9,085 nucleotides of DNA from Bacteroidota bacterium. Its GTDB lineage: Bacteria; Bacteroidota; Rhodothermia; Rhodothermales; Bin80. The DNA lies in assembly GCA_026702635.1 (NCBI GenBank), contig JAPPBZ010000288.1, positions 1-9,085 on the forward strand, read 5' to 3'. The number at the start of each line of letters is the position of its first letter. The stretch's first letter is position 1. Made by a program: the position numbers and the translations under genes. Under the pieces are notes generated by a model. It was not told where the DNA came from, searched no databases, and was given only the letters and a program-made list of their open reading frames with translations. Positions 1-6,693 of the stretch are shown in pieces.

Positions 1-1
1 C

Positions 2-574
2 GTTGACATTCTGGAAGATGCGGTCTATGAAATTGATATTCGAGGTGCAAGTGCAAGCGGTGGTGATCGAACCGGGACAGATTTAATCCTTTCCATGGAC
101 GGCGAGCGGATCGGGGAGATCGAAGTCGGCAATACCGGAGGCTGGCAGAACTGGGTCACCCGGCAGGTGCGTACGCCTGAATTAAAAGCTGGCAGTGGAC
201 GCGTCCTTCGAGTAACTTTTGCAGACCAGGAAGTGAACCTAAATCGAATGACATTCCACCGGGTGTCCCCGGTCAATGTGGAGACTGAACGCACGCACAT
301 TGAATCAGAACTGCTCGCGACCTACCCGAATCCATTCATAGAGGAGGTCAATATATCGTTCTCTACTCCAGAGTTAGTATCCGTTTCTGCGGTGTTATAC
401 GATGTGCTGGGGCGTCAGGTATTTGAGTCAGAGAGGGCATCTTATGGCGCAGGGACACATGAGCTTTCTTTGGCACCGGACTTAGCACCGGGAGTGTATA
501 TCCTGCGATTACAACTCACCGGCTCTCAGGAACCTCAGATGTTTACACGACCACTGGTCGTCGGGGGCAGATAG
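2..574 (+). CDS. Secreted CBM6-like protein with T9SS C-terminal sorting domain (3' part only)
   Basis: The reading frame is open from the left edge, so the gene begins upstream; 190 residues are visible, ending at TAG 572-574. Visible residues about 1-90 form a beta-rich module with GGWQNW (46-51), a segment resembling the 'aGxhxLrvtF' strand, and N-L-N-R before the last strand. This pattern resembles the C-terminal half of family 6 carbohydrate-binding or malectin-like modules. Residues about 102-190 match a T9SS type A sorting domain: YPNPF (108-112), YDVLGR (133-138), GTH (151-153) and GVYILRL (164-170). In the family this domain directs a Sec-exported protein through the type IX machinery to the surface or medium and is usually removed. 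The catalytic or main domain lies outside the window, so the substrate is unknown; a polysaccharide-acting enzyme is only one possibility. The sorting-domain call is firm, the CBM call moderate. Confidence 0.85.
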   Translation, partial: VDILEDAVYEIDIRGASASGGDRTGTDLILSMDGERIGEIEVGNTGGWQNWVTRQVRTPELKAGSGRVLRVTFADQEVNLNRMTFHRVSPVNVETERTHIESELLATYPNPFIEEVNISFSTPELVSVSAVLYDVLGRQVFESERASYGAGTHELSLAPDLAPGVYILRLQLTGSQEPQMFTRPLVVGGR

Positions 575-838
575 CGTCAGGCCATTTATCAGAGTGGGCA
601 GGTATCGACCGCTGATGCGTTTGTCGGAATGTGGCCACTCCGCCATCTGATGGTGGCTTGCAATGAATGCGAGCTGGGTTCTATTGTGGTCGGAAATTGA
701 TTCTTTTCGCAGTAAAGGTCTGAGTTATTCGCAGCATATTGCTTGATTCTCTCTGGGGTACATCTTGTGGATTGATCTGACGTCAGGAGCGTTCAATCTG
801 GAAGTCGGCTAACTTTGCCCTTCAGGATTGGGGGTATT
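575..838. other. Intergenic gap, no firm feature
   Basis: These 264 bases separate the T9SS gene from the CCA-adding enzyme gene. I see no convincing ORF, RNA gene or terminator. A short inverted repeat at about 641-657 (CCATC-T-GATGG core) has almost no loop and no T-run. TAACTTTG at 810-817 fits the TAnnTTTG -7 element described for Bacteroidetes promoters and lies 21 bases before the ATG, but I find no matching -33 TTG-type element at the usual distance, so a promoter is not called. Confidence 0.5.
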
Positions 839-2425
839 ATGAATAACCTGTGTGAATTACTGCGTACACTGCCCCAGTACGAATTGCTCAGAGCAGTGGG
901 GGAGGAAGCGCAGAGCCAGAAATTGGAGGTCTATGCGGTCGGAGGGTTTGTTCGCGACGCAATTCTTGGGCGTCTGACGACAGATATAGATTTTGTGACG
1001 CTGGGGCAGGGATCCGGGATCCAGTTAGCCCGGGCGGTAAGTACCCGTCTGGACGGCACCGTTGCTCATGTCTATCCGACATTTGGAACGGCTGCAGTTC
1101 GAGTGAAAGACGTAGCTCTGGAATTTGTAGCTGCGAGGCGCGAAAGCTACCGAAAAGATTCCCGCAAGCCCATTGTGGAGGATGGTACGCTTGAGGATGA
1201 CCTGCTTCGGCGGGATTTTACAGTGAATGCGTTGGCGGTCAGCCTCGCTGGGGAGCTGCGTTTCGGAGAACTTCTGGATCCATTTGGCGGACTGATGGAT
1301 CTGGATGCAGGGAAGCTTCGAACCCCCAGACCACCAAGGGTCACGTTTGCAGATGATCCGCTACGGATGATTCGGGCTGCCCGGTTTGCGACTCAGCTGA
1401 GCTTTCGCATTGACCAAGAGACGCGAAAAGGGATGAAGCAGGAAGCGCAGCGCCTAGAAATTGTGAGCCAGGAAAGGATCACCGATGAGTTGCATAAAAT
1501 TATGGATAGCTCCGAACCTTCCAGGGGCTTGAAAATTTTGGAAGAAACAGGACTTTTACGAGAATTTTTCCCAGAGCTCAGTGCGCTCAGAGGTGTTGAA
1601 ACGGTGGCAGGACAGCGCCATAAGGACAACTTTTATCACACGTTGCAGGTGGTAGATAATGTTGTTGCAACGGCTCCATCGGACCGGTACTGGTTACGCT
1701 GGGCAGCGCTGTTACATGACGTGGGGAAACCGCAAACCAAACGCTTTATTCCCGGAAGTGGCTGGACATTTCATGGTCATGAAGATCGCGGGTCGAGAAT
1801 GGTACCAAAGCTTTTCAGGAAACTGCGTCTACCGACAGATGAGCGCATGGCGTATGTCCAAAAGCTGGTGGCTTTGCATCATAGGCCAGTTGCACTTGTA
1901 GATGATGAAGTTACAGATTCCGCCGTCCGGCGACTATTATTTGATGCCGGTGAAGATATTGATGATCTGATGATTCTGGTTCGGGCAGATATTACATCCC
2001 GCAATCCGCAACGCGTGAGGCGTTATCTGCGGGCATTTGATTCGGTGGCCCGTAAGTTTGAAGAGGTGGAAGCGAAGGATCAACTCCGGAATTTTCAACC
2101 ACCGCTCGACGGAGAGGAGATAATGGAGGTGGTTGGTATTAGGGCCGGCGTGGCGGTTGGGATTATCAAGCATGCAGTCCGTGAAGCAATTTTAGATGGA
2201 AAAATCCCGAACGAACATGATGCTGCTTTTGCATTGATGATACAAATCAAGGATGACGCACTGCGCCGGGCCAAGCTCTATGAAGAGGTAGTGTTGTCCA
2301 TGCGCGTGAGTGAACGGCCCGCGGCCTACGCCCTAAAGCAGGAAATCATGACCGGTGACCTTCCTGAGGATCACCATGCAGCTTTGGAACACCTGGAGTC
2401 CATGAAAGCGCGGCTACTGGCCTGA
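839..2425 (+). CDS. cca: CCA-adding enzyme (tRNA nucleotidyltransferase) with HD domain
   Basis: This cytoplasmic enzyme adds or repairs the 3' CCA of tRNAs from CTP and ATP. It is 528 aa from ATG 839. The class II nucleotidyltransferase head carries GGFVRD (35-40) and TDID (48-51), whose two Asp are the metal ligands in this family. RRDFTVNA (124-131) and DDPLRMIRAARF (173-184) follow, then the ERITDEL helix (212-218). An HD phosphohydrolase-type domain follows with H267, H293-D294 and D383 as likely metal ligands, plus H312/H314. Residues about 421-470 resemble the usual segment after the HD domain, and about 60 more residues form the tail. An in-frame TTG at 815 would add eight residues; ATG 839 is preferred because GGGGG sits four bases upstream and family similarity starts after it. 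The 3' end overlaps the convergent gene by 12 bases. Bacterial CCA-adding, A-adding and poly(A) polymerase activities are hard to separate by sequence, so the exact activity is slightly uncertain. Confidence 0.93.
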   Translation: MNNLCELLRTLPQYELLRAVGEEAQSQKLEVYAVGGFVRDAILGRLTTDIDFVTLGQGSGIQLARAVSTRLDGTVAHVYPTFGTAAVRVKDVALEFVAARRESYRKDSRKPIVEDGTLEDDLLRRDFTVNALAVSLAGELRFGELLDPFGGLMDLDAGKLRTPRPPRVTFADDPLRMIRAARFATQLSFRIDQETRKGMKQEAQRLEIVSQERITDELHKIMDSSEPSRGLKILEETGLLREFFPELSALRGVETVAGQRHKDNFYHTLQVVDNVVATAPSDRYWLRWAALLHDVGKPQTKRFIPGSGWTFHGHEDRGSRMVPKLFRKLRLPTDERMAYVQKLVALHHRPVALVDDEVTDSAVRRLLFDAGEDIDDLMILVRADITSRNPQRVRRYLRAFDSVARKFEEVEAKDQLRNFQPPLDGEEIMEVVGIRAGVAVGIIKHAVREAILDGKIPNEHDAAFALMIQIKDDALRRAKLYEEVVLSMRVSERPAAYALKQEIMTGDLPEDHHAALEHLESMKARLLA

Positions 2426-2812
2426 TGCACTGGGGCGCACATCCCAGATCAGCATCTGCTCGATGTTGGCGTAGTCTTCCTCTCCGTCAGGATCCGTAAA
2501 GGAGTAATCCCCAAGCATCGTGCGTGCCATGGGACTCAATCGTTTCCAGAGAATCCCTTCTTGATCCCTGAACTCATCAGGAAACGGGCTGGGGATCTCA
2601 TAATTGGGATGATAGGTCTTATACGTTTTATGTGCCTGATAAATTGCTGACCGGCGTGCCCCGGGTTCCGAGACACTGGAGCCTGTGACTTCAAATGGGC
2701 TCACCGTGATTGTGGCAATCACGGTCCCGTCTTCAGCCTCTTCATATTCCGGGCGCATGACCTCAAAATCCAAAGGTTTGGGATAGGCGCTCCGTTCGTC
2801 AAAATCAACCAT
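2414..2812 (-). CDS. Hypothetical acidic 132-aa protein
   Basis: I do not recognise this family. The protein is soluble and acidic, with no signal peptide or membrane segment. It has an N-terminal part rich in Asp/Glu and Pro, a TVIATITVSPFEV-like beta stretch (about 30-42), an aromatic and basic middle (YQAHKTYKTYHPNYE, about 59-73) and a C-terminal part with SPMARTMLGDYSF (about 92-104) ending in WDVRP. The start at 2812 is well supported: GGAG lies exactly six bases upstream (2819-2822 on the minus strand). The 3' end overlaps the convergent cca gene by 12 bases. It is transcribed divergently from nrdJ and shares the 317-base control region with it, which could link their expression; that is inference. 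It is probably a real gene, because the Shine-Dalgarno spacing matches that of the 6380 gene and it fills the space between two housekeeping genes neatly. Confidence 0.72.
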   Translation of the reverse strand: MVDFDERSAYPKPLDFEVMRPEYEEAEDGTVIATITVSPFEVTGSSVSEPGARRSAIYQAHKTYKTYHPNYEIPSPFPDEFRDQEGILWKRLSPMARTMLGDYSFTDPDGEEDYANIEQMLIWDVRPSASGQ

Positions 2813-2818
2813 TTTTTT

Positions 2819-2822
2819 CTCC
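2819..2822 (-). promoter_or_regulatory. Shine-Dalgarno site for the 2812 start
   Basis: On the minus strand GGAG is followed by six A residues and then ATG. This arrangement fixes the start of the 132-aa protein. The same GGAG-N6-ATG arrangement precedes the small membrane protein at 6380, while nrdJ has no such site. Confidence 0.65.
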
Positions 2823-2866
2823 GTTGAGGGCAGTTCTACCCGTGCACACGGGGCGTGGTTCGTTTT

Positions 2867-2875
2867 TTATCCACA
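2867..2875 (+). promoter_or_regulatory. DnaA-box sequence (perfect TTATCCACA)
   Basis: TTATCCACA is the consensus high-affinity DnaA box of many bacteria. It lies in the divergent region, 171 bases upstream of the proposed nrdJ -35 element. With the next base it forms a 10-base inverted pair (9 of 10 matching) with 2923-2932. Whether DnaA binds here is inference; the sequence could also be the end of a dispersed intergenic repeat. Confidence 0.5.
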
Positions 2876-2880
2876 GCGAA

Positions 2881-2933
2881 TGGTGAGTTTCTGGTGAATT
2901 TTCTGTGCGATCTTGTGTGATTCTGTGGATAGG
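2881..2933 (+). repeat. Five helically phased TGTG/TGGTG units
   Basis: Five degenerate units begin at 2881 (TGGTGAGTTTC), 2892 (TGGTGAATTTTC), 2904 (TGTGCGATCT), 2914 (TGTGTGATTC) and 2924 (TGTGGATAGG). Their spacing of 11, 12, 10 and 10 bases is close to one DNA helical turn. Read on the minus strand they are CACAGA/CACACA/CACCAG-type units. Three units in perfect 10-base register lead up to a near-consensus DnaA box. From memory, similar CACAGATT-type arrays are dispersed intergenic repeats in several bacterial phyla, so copy number in the genome decides what this is. Confidence 0.6.
2924..2932 (-). promoter_or_regulatory. Second DnaA-box-like site, inverted (8 of 9)
   Basis: On the minus strand this reads CTATCCACA, one mismatch from TTATCCACA, and it faces the perfect site at 2867-2875 across 48 bases. 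It is also the last unit of the phased array. A binding role is inferred from the sequence match only. Confidence 0.4.
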
Positions 2934-2956
2934 ACAAAGTGAGTTGAAATAACGGC

Positions 2957-2962
2957 ATTATA
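2957..2962 (-). promoter_or_regulatory. Possible -10 element for the 132-aa gene
   Basis: On the minus strand TATAAT occurs here, 145 bases before the start codon at 2812. No good -35 hexamer or extended -10 motif accompanies it, and the region is AT-rich, so chance is a fair explanation. If used, the leader would carry the whole phased array and both DnaA-like sites. Confidence 0.22.
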
Positions 2963-3037
2963 TTCTTCGAAAACCGCCTAATTCTCCAGAAAACGAACAA
3001 AATAAAATTTTTTGTCTGAATCGGAACATAAATATTA

Positions 3038-3066
3038 ATGACATTTATAGTTTTTTTCCTTATAAT
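3038..3066 (+). promoter_or_regulatory. Sigma70-like promoter of nrdJ
   Basis: ATGACA (3038-3043, five of six matches to TTGACA) is followed by a 17-base spacer and a perfect TATAAT (3061-3066). The expected transcription start is about 3072-3075, giving a leader of roughly 57 bases. An AT-rich tract lies just upstream (about 2998-3037). I find no NrdR-box pair near it, and the leader is far too short for a cobalamin riboswitch. Confidence 0.55.
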
Positions 3067-3101
3067 GTGGCACATTGGGGCACTGTCCCCCAAGCGCCAC
3101 A
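3066..3101 (+). repeat. Interrupted inverted repeat at the nrdJ transcription start
   Basis: TGTGGC (3066-3071) pairs with GCCACA (3096-3101), and TTGGGG (3075-3080) with CCCCAA (3088-3093), across a 7-base loop (CACTGTC) and a 3/2-base internal loop. The left arm starts at the last base of the -10 box. It could act as a DNA operator across the start site. The inner stem alone would be transcribed and could form a 5'-end mRNA hairpin. It has no T-run and sits before the gene, so it is not a terminator. The role is inference; the pairing is directly visible. Confidence 0.5.
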
Positions 3102-3129
3102 CACTTAGATCAACTCCTGAATTTTAGCC

Positions 3130-6090
3130 ATGAAATCGTCGTCTGCCAAATCTACTGCAAAGCCATCATCTGCGACTTTCCAGAAAGGACTGTCTGTCAA
3201 ACGTGTTTTCTCCAACGAGGGAGAGAATGCACTTGATTCGCTCGAATGGGAAAAGCGAGATGCCGCAATCAAAAATCCCCAAGGAGAGTCTGTATTTGAG
3301 CAAAGAGGTGTGGAGTTCCCAAAAAACTGGAGTGCCCTGGCGACGAATGTAGTCGCTTCGAAGTACTTCTATGGAGATCTGGCCAATATCCATATGGAGC
3401 CGGATGAAGGAGGACGTGAGCATTCCTTGCGTCAATTAATTCATCGTGTGACGCGTACCATCTCGGACTGGGGATACAAGCAGGACTATTTCGCCACCCG
3501 GGAAGATGCAGATCGGTTCCATGACGAGCTAACCTGGCTTTGTGTGAACCAGTATGGTGCCTTCAATTCGCCGGTGTGGTTCAACGTTGGTCTGCATGAT
3601 CGCTATGGAGTGAGCGATTCTGGAGACAGAAAGATTTGGGGCTGGAATGCGGAAAAGGAGGAGGTCGCGGACGTAGACCCCTACGAGTATCCACAGGGAT
3701 CGGCCTGTTTCATCATTTCCGTGGAAGATTCGATTGATGATATCTGGAAATTGATGAGTGAGAGTGCACGTCTGTTCAAGTTTGGGTCTGGGGTAGGGGC
3801 AGATTGGTCTACACTTCGGTCAACGCATGAAAAATTGTCGGGCGGGGGTATTCCTAGTGGGCCGGTGAGTTTTATGCGCGTACAGGATGCAACCGGAGGA
3901 ACCATCAAGAGTGGTGGGAAGACACGTCGGGCTGCAATCATGCAGACGCTGAAGATCTGGCATCCAGATGTGGAGGAATTTATCAACTCTAAAAAAGAGG
4001 AGGAGAAAAAGGCTTGGGCGTTGATTGAGCAGGGGTATGACGGATCATTTAATGGTCCGGCATATGGTTCTGTGGCGTTTCAGAATGTGAACCAGTCGGT
4101 GCGGCTGGATGACGACTTCATGAAAGCGGTGGAATCGGGGACCCCGTTTGCACTCCGCACAGTCACAACAGGGGAAGTGGTCCGACAGGTTGATGCCAAC
4201 ATGCTCCTTGATCAGATCGCCGAGGGAACCTATGTCTGTGGCGATCCAGGGGTGCAGTATGAAGACATCATCCAGAGATGGCACACCTGCAAAACGACCG
4301 GCCCCATTAACTCAAGCAATCCTTGCTCGGAGTACATGTTTCTGGACAATTCCGCGTGCAATCTGGCCAGCCTGAACCTGCGCAAGTTTCAAGAGGAGGA
4401 TGGTTCGTTTGATGTTGAGCGCTTCAGAGCTGCAGTACGGATCTACATTACTGCAATGGAGATCATTGTGGATAACGCCGGATATCCGAGTGAAAGCATT
4501 GCTAGAAACAGTCATCTTTTCCGCCCATTGGGACTCGGCTTCGCCAACCTGGGGGCACTCCTGATGGCCATGGGGCTCCCCTATGACAGTGATCAAGGGC
4601 GTGCAGTTGCTGGCGCGATCATGGCGATCGAACACGCGGAAGCATACGCCCGAAGTGCGGAGATCGCAGCCAACCCCAAGATCGGTCCCTTTGCCGGCTA
4701 TGAAGAGAATCGTGAGAGCATGCTCGAGGTCATGCGCATGCATCGCGATGCTGCGAATGAGATTGATGAGAGTTGCCCTGAATATCTGCGGAGCGCTGCG
4801 GAGGAATCATTGGATCGAATGGTTACACTCGGGGAGCGTTATGGTTATCGCAATTCACAGGTAACCGTGCTTGCTCCGACAGGGACGATTGCCTTCATGA
4901 TGGACTGTGACACCACAGGGATTGAACCAGATATCGCACTCGTAAAATACAAGTTGTTGGCAGGTAAGGGGGATGGTACGCTCAAAATTGTCAACCGCAC
5001 CGTGCCGGAGGCACTCACACGCCTAGGGTATGATGAAGAGCAGATCGAGAAGATTCTTGTGTATATCGATGAGCATGATACGATTGAGGGAGCACCAGAC
5101 CTAAAAGAAGTAGACTTGCCGGTCTTTGATTGTGCATTCAAACCCTTTAACGGGACCCGTAGCGTACACTTCATGGGGCATATTCGTATGATGGCAGCCT
5201 GCCAGCCGTTTGTGTCCGGTGCAATCTCCAAGACGGTGAATATGCCCGAGGAGGTCACTTCAGAGGAAATTGGGGAGGCCTATATGGAAGGCTGGCACCT
5301 GGGTTTGAAAGCATTGGCCATCTACCGCGAAAACTCCAAGCGTAGCCAGCCTTTGTCCACGTCCGAAGGTGGCAACACGAAAAACGCTGCCTCGGGAGAT
5401 GGATTGCCAGCGGAAGCGGAAATCGTCAGTCCCCGTGTCACCTACAAGTCGACGCGCAAGCGTCTTCCTGATGAGCGGCCTGCCCTTACACACAAATTCA
5501 GTGTTAGTGGTCACGAAGGATATCTGCATGTAGGGCTCTATCCTGATACAGAACTACCAGGCGAAATCTTTATCCGGATGGCGAAGGAAGGATCAACGAT
5601 TTCCGGGCTGATGGATGCCTTTGCCACGAGTATCTCAATTGCTTTGCAGTATGGAGTACCATTGGAAGATTTGTGTGCCAAGTTCAGCTTCATGCGCTTT
5701 GAGCCGAGTGGGTACACGAATAATCGGAAGATCCCAATGGCGATGTCCATCATGGATTATATTTTCCGGTATCTGTCACTCACCTTCCTGGAGAAGCCGG
5801 TCATCCCGGAGGTCATCAAAAATGCGGTTCAGGATATCGAGGAAGATGTACAGGGACAATGGGATGCAGAAGATGTAAAACAGCTATCAGCGCAACCAGA
5901 GGTGACTCCGGTGAGTTCTCCCCAGAAGGCAGAAGCGGTTGGGGTCGCAGTAGAAGCAGTAGGTGTTGAGAACGGTGCGTATCAGAATCAGGACGATGCA
6001 CCGATTTGTTCAACCTGTGGGGCGATTACGGTGCGCAGCGGTGCTTGCTATGTCTGCTCACAGTGCGGGAGTTCTAGTGGTTGTGGGTGA
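3130..6090 (+). CDS. nrdJ: Adenosylcobalamin-dependent (class II) ribonucleotide reductase
   Basis: This cytoplasmic enzyme reduces ribonucleotides to deoxyribonucleotides with an adenosylcobalamin-generated thiyl radical, without oxygen or a separate radical subunit. The 986 aa comprise a Ser/Lys-rich N-terminus (1-20) and the reductase barrel with YGAFNSPVWFN (142-152). By analogy with characterised class II enzymes, C193 and C410 are the redox pair, and C399 in N397-P-C-S-E401 carries the radical with N397 and E401 as catalytic partners. The APTGTIA loop (582-588) and SGGKTRRAA (261-269) are also present. A TSCPD-type domain spans about 798-887, a variable linker follows to about 957, and the tail has C960xxC963, C973xxC976, C979 and C985. 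No ATP cone is evident at the N-terminus and no intein interrupts the active site. ATG 3130 has no Shine-Dalgarno match but is followed directly by family-like sequence. Adenosylcobalamin must be made or imported; no B12 gene is in the window. Confidence 0.96.
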   Translation: MKSSSAKSTAKPSSATFQKGLSVKRVFSNEGENALDSLEWEKRDAAIKNPQGESVFEQRGVEFPKNWSALATNVVASKYFYGDLANIHMEPDEGGREHSLRQLIHRVTRTISDWGYKQDYFATREDADRFHDELTWLCVNQYGAFNSPVWFNVGLHDRYGVSDSGDRKIWGWNAEKEEVADVDPYEYPQGSACFIISVEDSIDDIWKLMSESARLFKFGSGVGADWSTLRSTHEKLSGGGIPSGPVSFMRVQDATGGTIKSGGKTRRAAIMQTLKIWHPDVEEFINSKKEEEKKAWALIEQGYDGSFNGPAYGSVAFQNVNQSVRLDDDFMKAVESGTPFALRTVTTGEVVRQVDANMLLDQIAEGTYVCGDPGVQYEDIIQRWHTCKTTGPINSSNPCSEYMFLDNSACNLASLNLRKFQEEDGSFDVERFRAAVRIYITAMEIIVDNAGYPSESIARNSHLFRPLGLGFANLGALLMAMGLPYDSDQGRAVAGAIMAIEHAEAYARSAEIAANPKIGPFAGYEENRESMLEVMRMHRDAANEIDESCPEYLRSAAEESLDRMVTLGERYGYRNSQVTVLAPTGTIAFMMDCDTTGIEPDIALVKYKLLAGKGDGTLKIVNRTVPEALTRLGYDEEQIEKILVYIDEHDTIEGAPDLKEVDLPVFDCAFKPFNGTRSVHFMGHIRMMAACQPFVSGAISKTVNMPEEVTSEEIGEAYMEGWHLGLKALAIYRENSKRSQPLSTSEGGNTKNAASGDGLPAEAEIVSPRVTYKSTRKRLPDERPALTHKFSVSGHEGYLHVGLYPDTELPGEIFIRMAKEGSTISGLMDAFATSISIALQYGVPLEDLCAKFSFMRFEPSGYTNNRKIPMAMSIMDYIFRYLSLTFLEKPVIPEVIKNAVQDIEEDVQGQWDAEDVKQLSAQPEVTPVSSPQKAEAVGVAVEAVGVENGAYQNQDDAPICSTCGAITVRSGACYVCSQCGSSSGCG

Positions 6091-6379
6091 GTAGCTAGGT
6101 CCACACGAACGGATTGGAGGGATTTTTGTCCACCGCTTGAGCAGGAAGTGCCTTGGCACGCGTCCGTGAGATGGATAGGCTGGAGCAAATGCAGCACGTA
6201 GTGGTGGGCATGGTGAACATCTCACTCCCACAACAAGAAGAAAAAAGAACATGGTTAAATACAGTGCATCGAATATCGGTAGCCGGGTTTGCACTGTGTA
6301 GTCGGGGTTGTACATGCCGGACTTGCGCTGAGGATTTCTCCGACATTTGCCTCGTTACCGAATAATACTGGAGTACAGT
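6091..6379. other. Non-coding gap after nrdJ
   Basis: These 289 bases hold no convincing gene; overlapping short frames on both strands lack plausible starts or protein-like composition. GTGCC-TT-GGCAC at 6148-6159 is a tight perfect inverted repeat without a following T-run. A weaker pairing (GTGGG with CCCAC, about 6205-6232) precedes an A-rich tract. I cannot name a terminator for nrdJ or a promoter for the small gene that follows, although the gap is long enough for both. Confidence 0.45.
6369..6373 (+). promoter_or_regulatory. Shine-Dalgarno site for the 6380 start
   Basis: TGGAG ends six bases before ATG 6380. It decides between this ATG and the in-frame TTG at 6347, which lacks any such site and would place polar residues ahead of the first hydrophobic helix. 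Confidence 0.6.
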
Positions 6380-6631
6380 ATGGAAGCCTTGGTACTAGCA
6401 CTCGTACTTGGCTCTCTTTTTATTGGGTCCGCGATCTTCAGATGGCAGGAATCCAAGCTGATTCCCAGGCAGCAGCTTTGGGCTACTACAGTTGTCTCGG
6501 TGTTACTTGGATCTCTTCTCGTGGGTTTTGGCGAATATCACTGGACAGGGATACTAGTTGGATGTGTGCTTGCATATTCGATATACCAGCGATACAAGGT
6601 GTACGCCAACTATAAACAAATCCACTCGTAG
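6380..6631 (+). CDS. Small hypothetical membrane protein (83 aa, about three helices)
   Basis: I do not recognise this family. From ATG 6380 the 83-aa product has three hydrophobic stretches likely to span the inner membrane: about residues 3-20 (VLALVLGSLFIGSAIF core), 33-51 (LWATTVVSVLLGSLLVGFG core) and 55-70 (WTGILVGCVLAYSIY core). A basic and polar loop lies at 21-31 (RWQESKLIPRQ) and a basic Tyr-rich tail (YQRYKVYANYKQ) at the end. The positive loop and tail would be cytoplasmic by the positive-inside rule for some topologies, but an odd helix count puts them on opposite sides, so the topology is unsure. It lies 289 bases after nrdJ and is probably a separate unit. It converges on the FG-GAP lipoprotein gene with a 62-base gap in which I see no clear terminator. 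The strong ribosome-binding site and clean hydrophobic pattern favour a real gene. Confidence 0.62.
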   Translation: MEALVLALVLGSLFIGSAIFRWQESKLIPRQQLWATTVVSVLLGSLLVGFGEYHWTGILVGCVLAYSIYQRYKVYANYKQIHS

Positions 6632-6693
6632 GCGTTTGGCCGGATCGTGTGGATGGGGCAGGGCAATCTGGGCTTCCAAGCAGCTTTAACGGA

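Noticed and set aside
641..657. Terminator hairpin after the T9SS gene
   Set aside because: The inverted repeat has a one-base loop and no T-run, so it would not form a normal intrinsic terminator.
697..725. Sigma70 promoter before cca (TTGATT at 697)
   Set aside because: No acceptable -10 hexamer lies 16-19 bases downstream.
766..774. Further DnaA-like site upstream of cca (TGTGGATTG)
   Set aside because: Two mismatches from consensus and isolated; similar weak matches occur inside coding DNA (for example near 6649 and 8974), so chance is likely.
3067..3129. Cobalamin riboswitch in front of the B12-dependent nrdJ
   Set aside because: The predicted leader is only about 57 bases and lacks a B12-box-like sequence; the larger upstream region also shows none of the conserved core.
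2813..3129. Replication origin (DnaA boxes plus AT-rich stretch)
   Set aside because: There are only one perfect and one near-perfect box, and no dnaA, dnaN, gidA or rpmH neighbours. The AT-rich part is better explained by the nrdJ promoter. An origin is not excluded but not supported.
6058..6346. Minus-strand ORFs after nrdJ (85 and 83 aa)
   Set aside because: They overlap each other and one overlaps the nrdJ end; their composition (Cys/Pro/Arg/Ser-rich, no domain-like pattern) fits shadow frames.
6153..6365. Plus-strand 70-aa ORF between nrdJ and the small membrane protein
   Set aside because: It has a TTG start without a ribosome-binding site, and the protein has no coherent hydrophobic or domain pattern.
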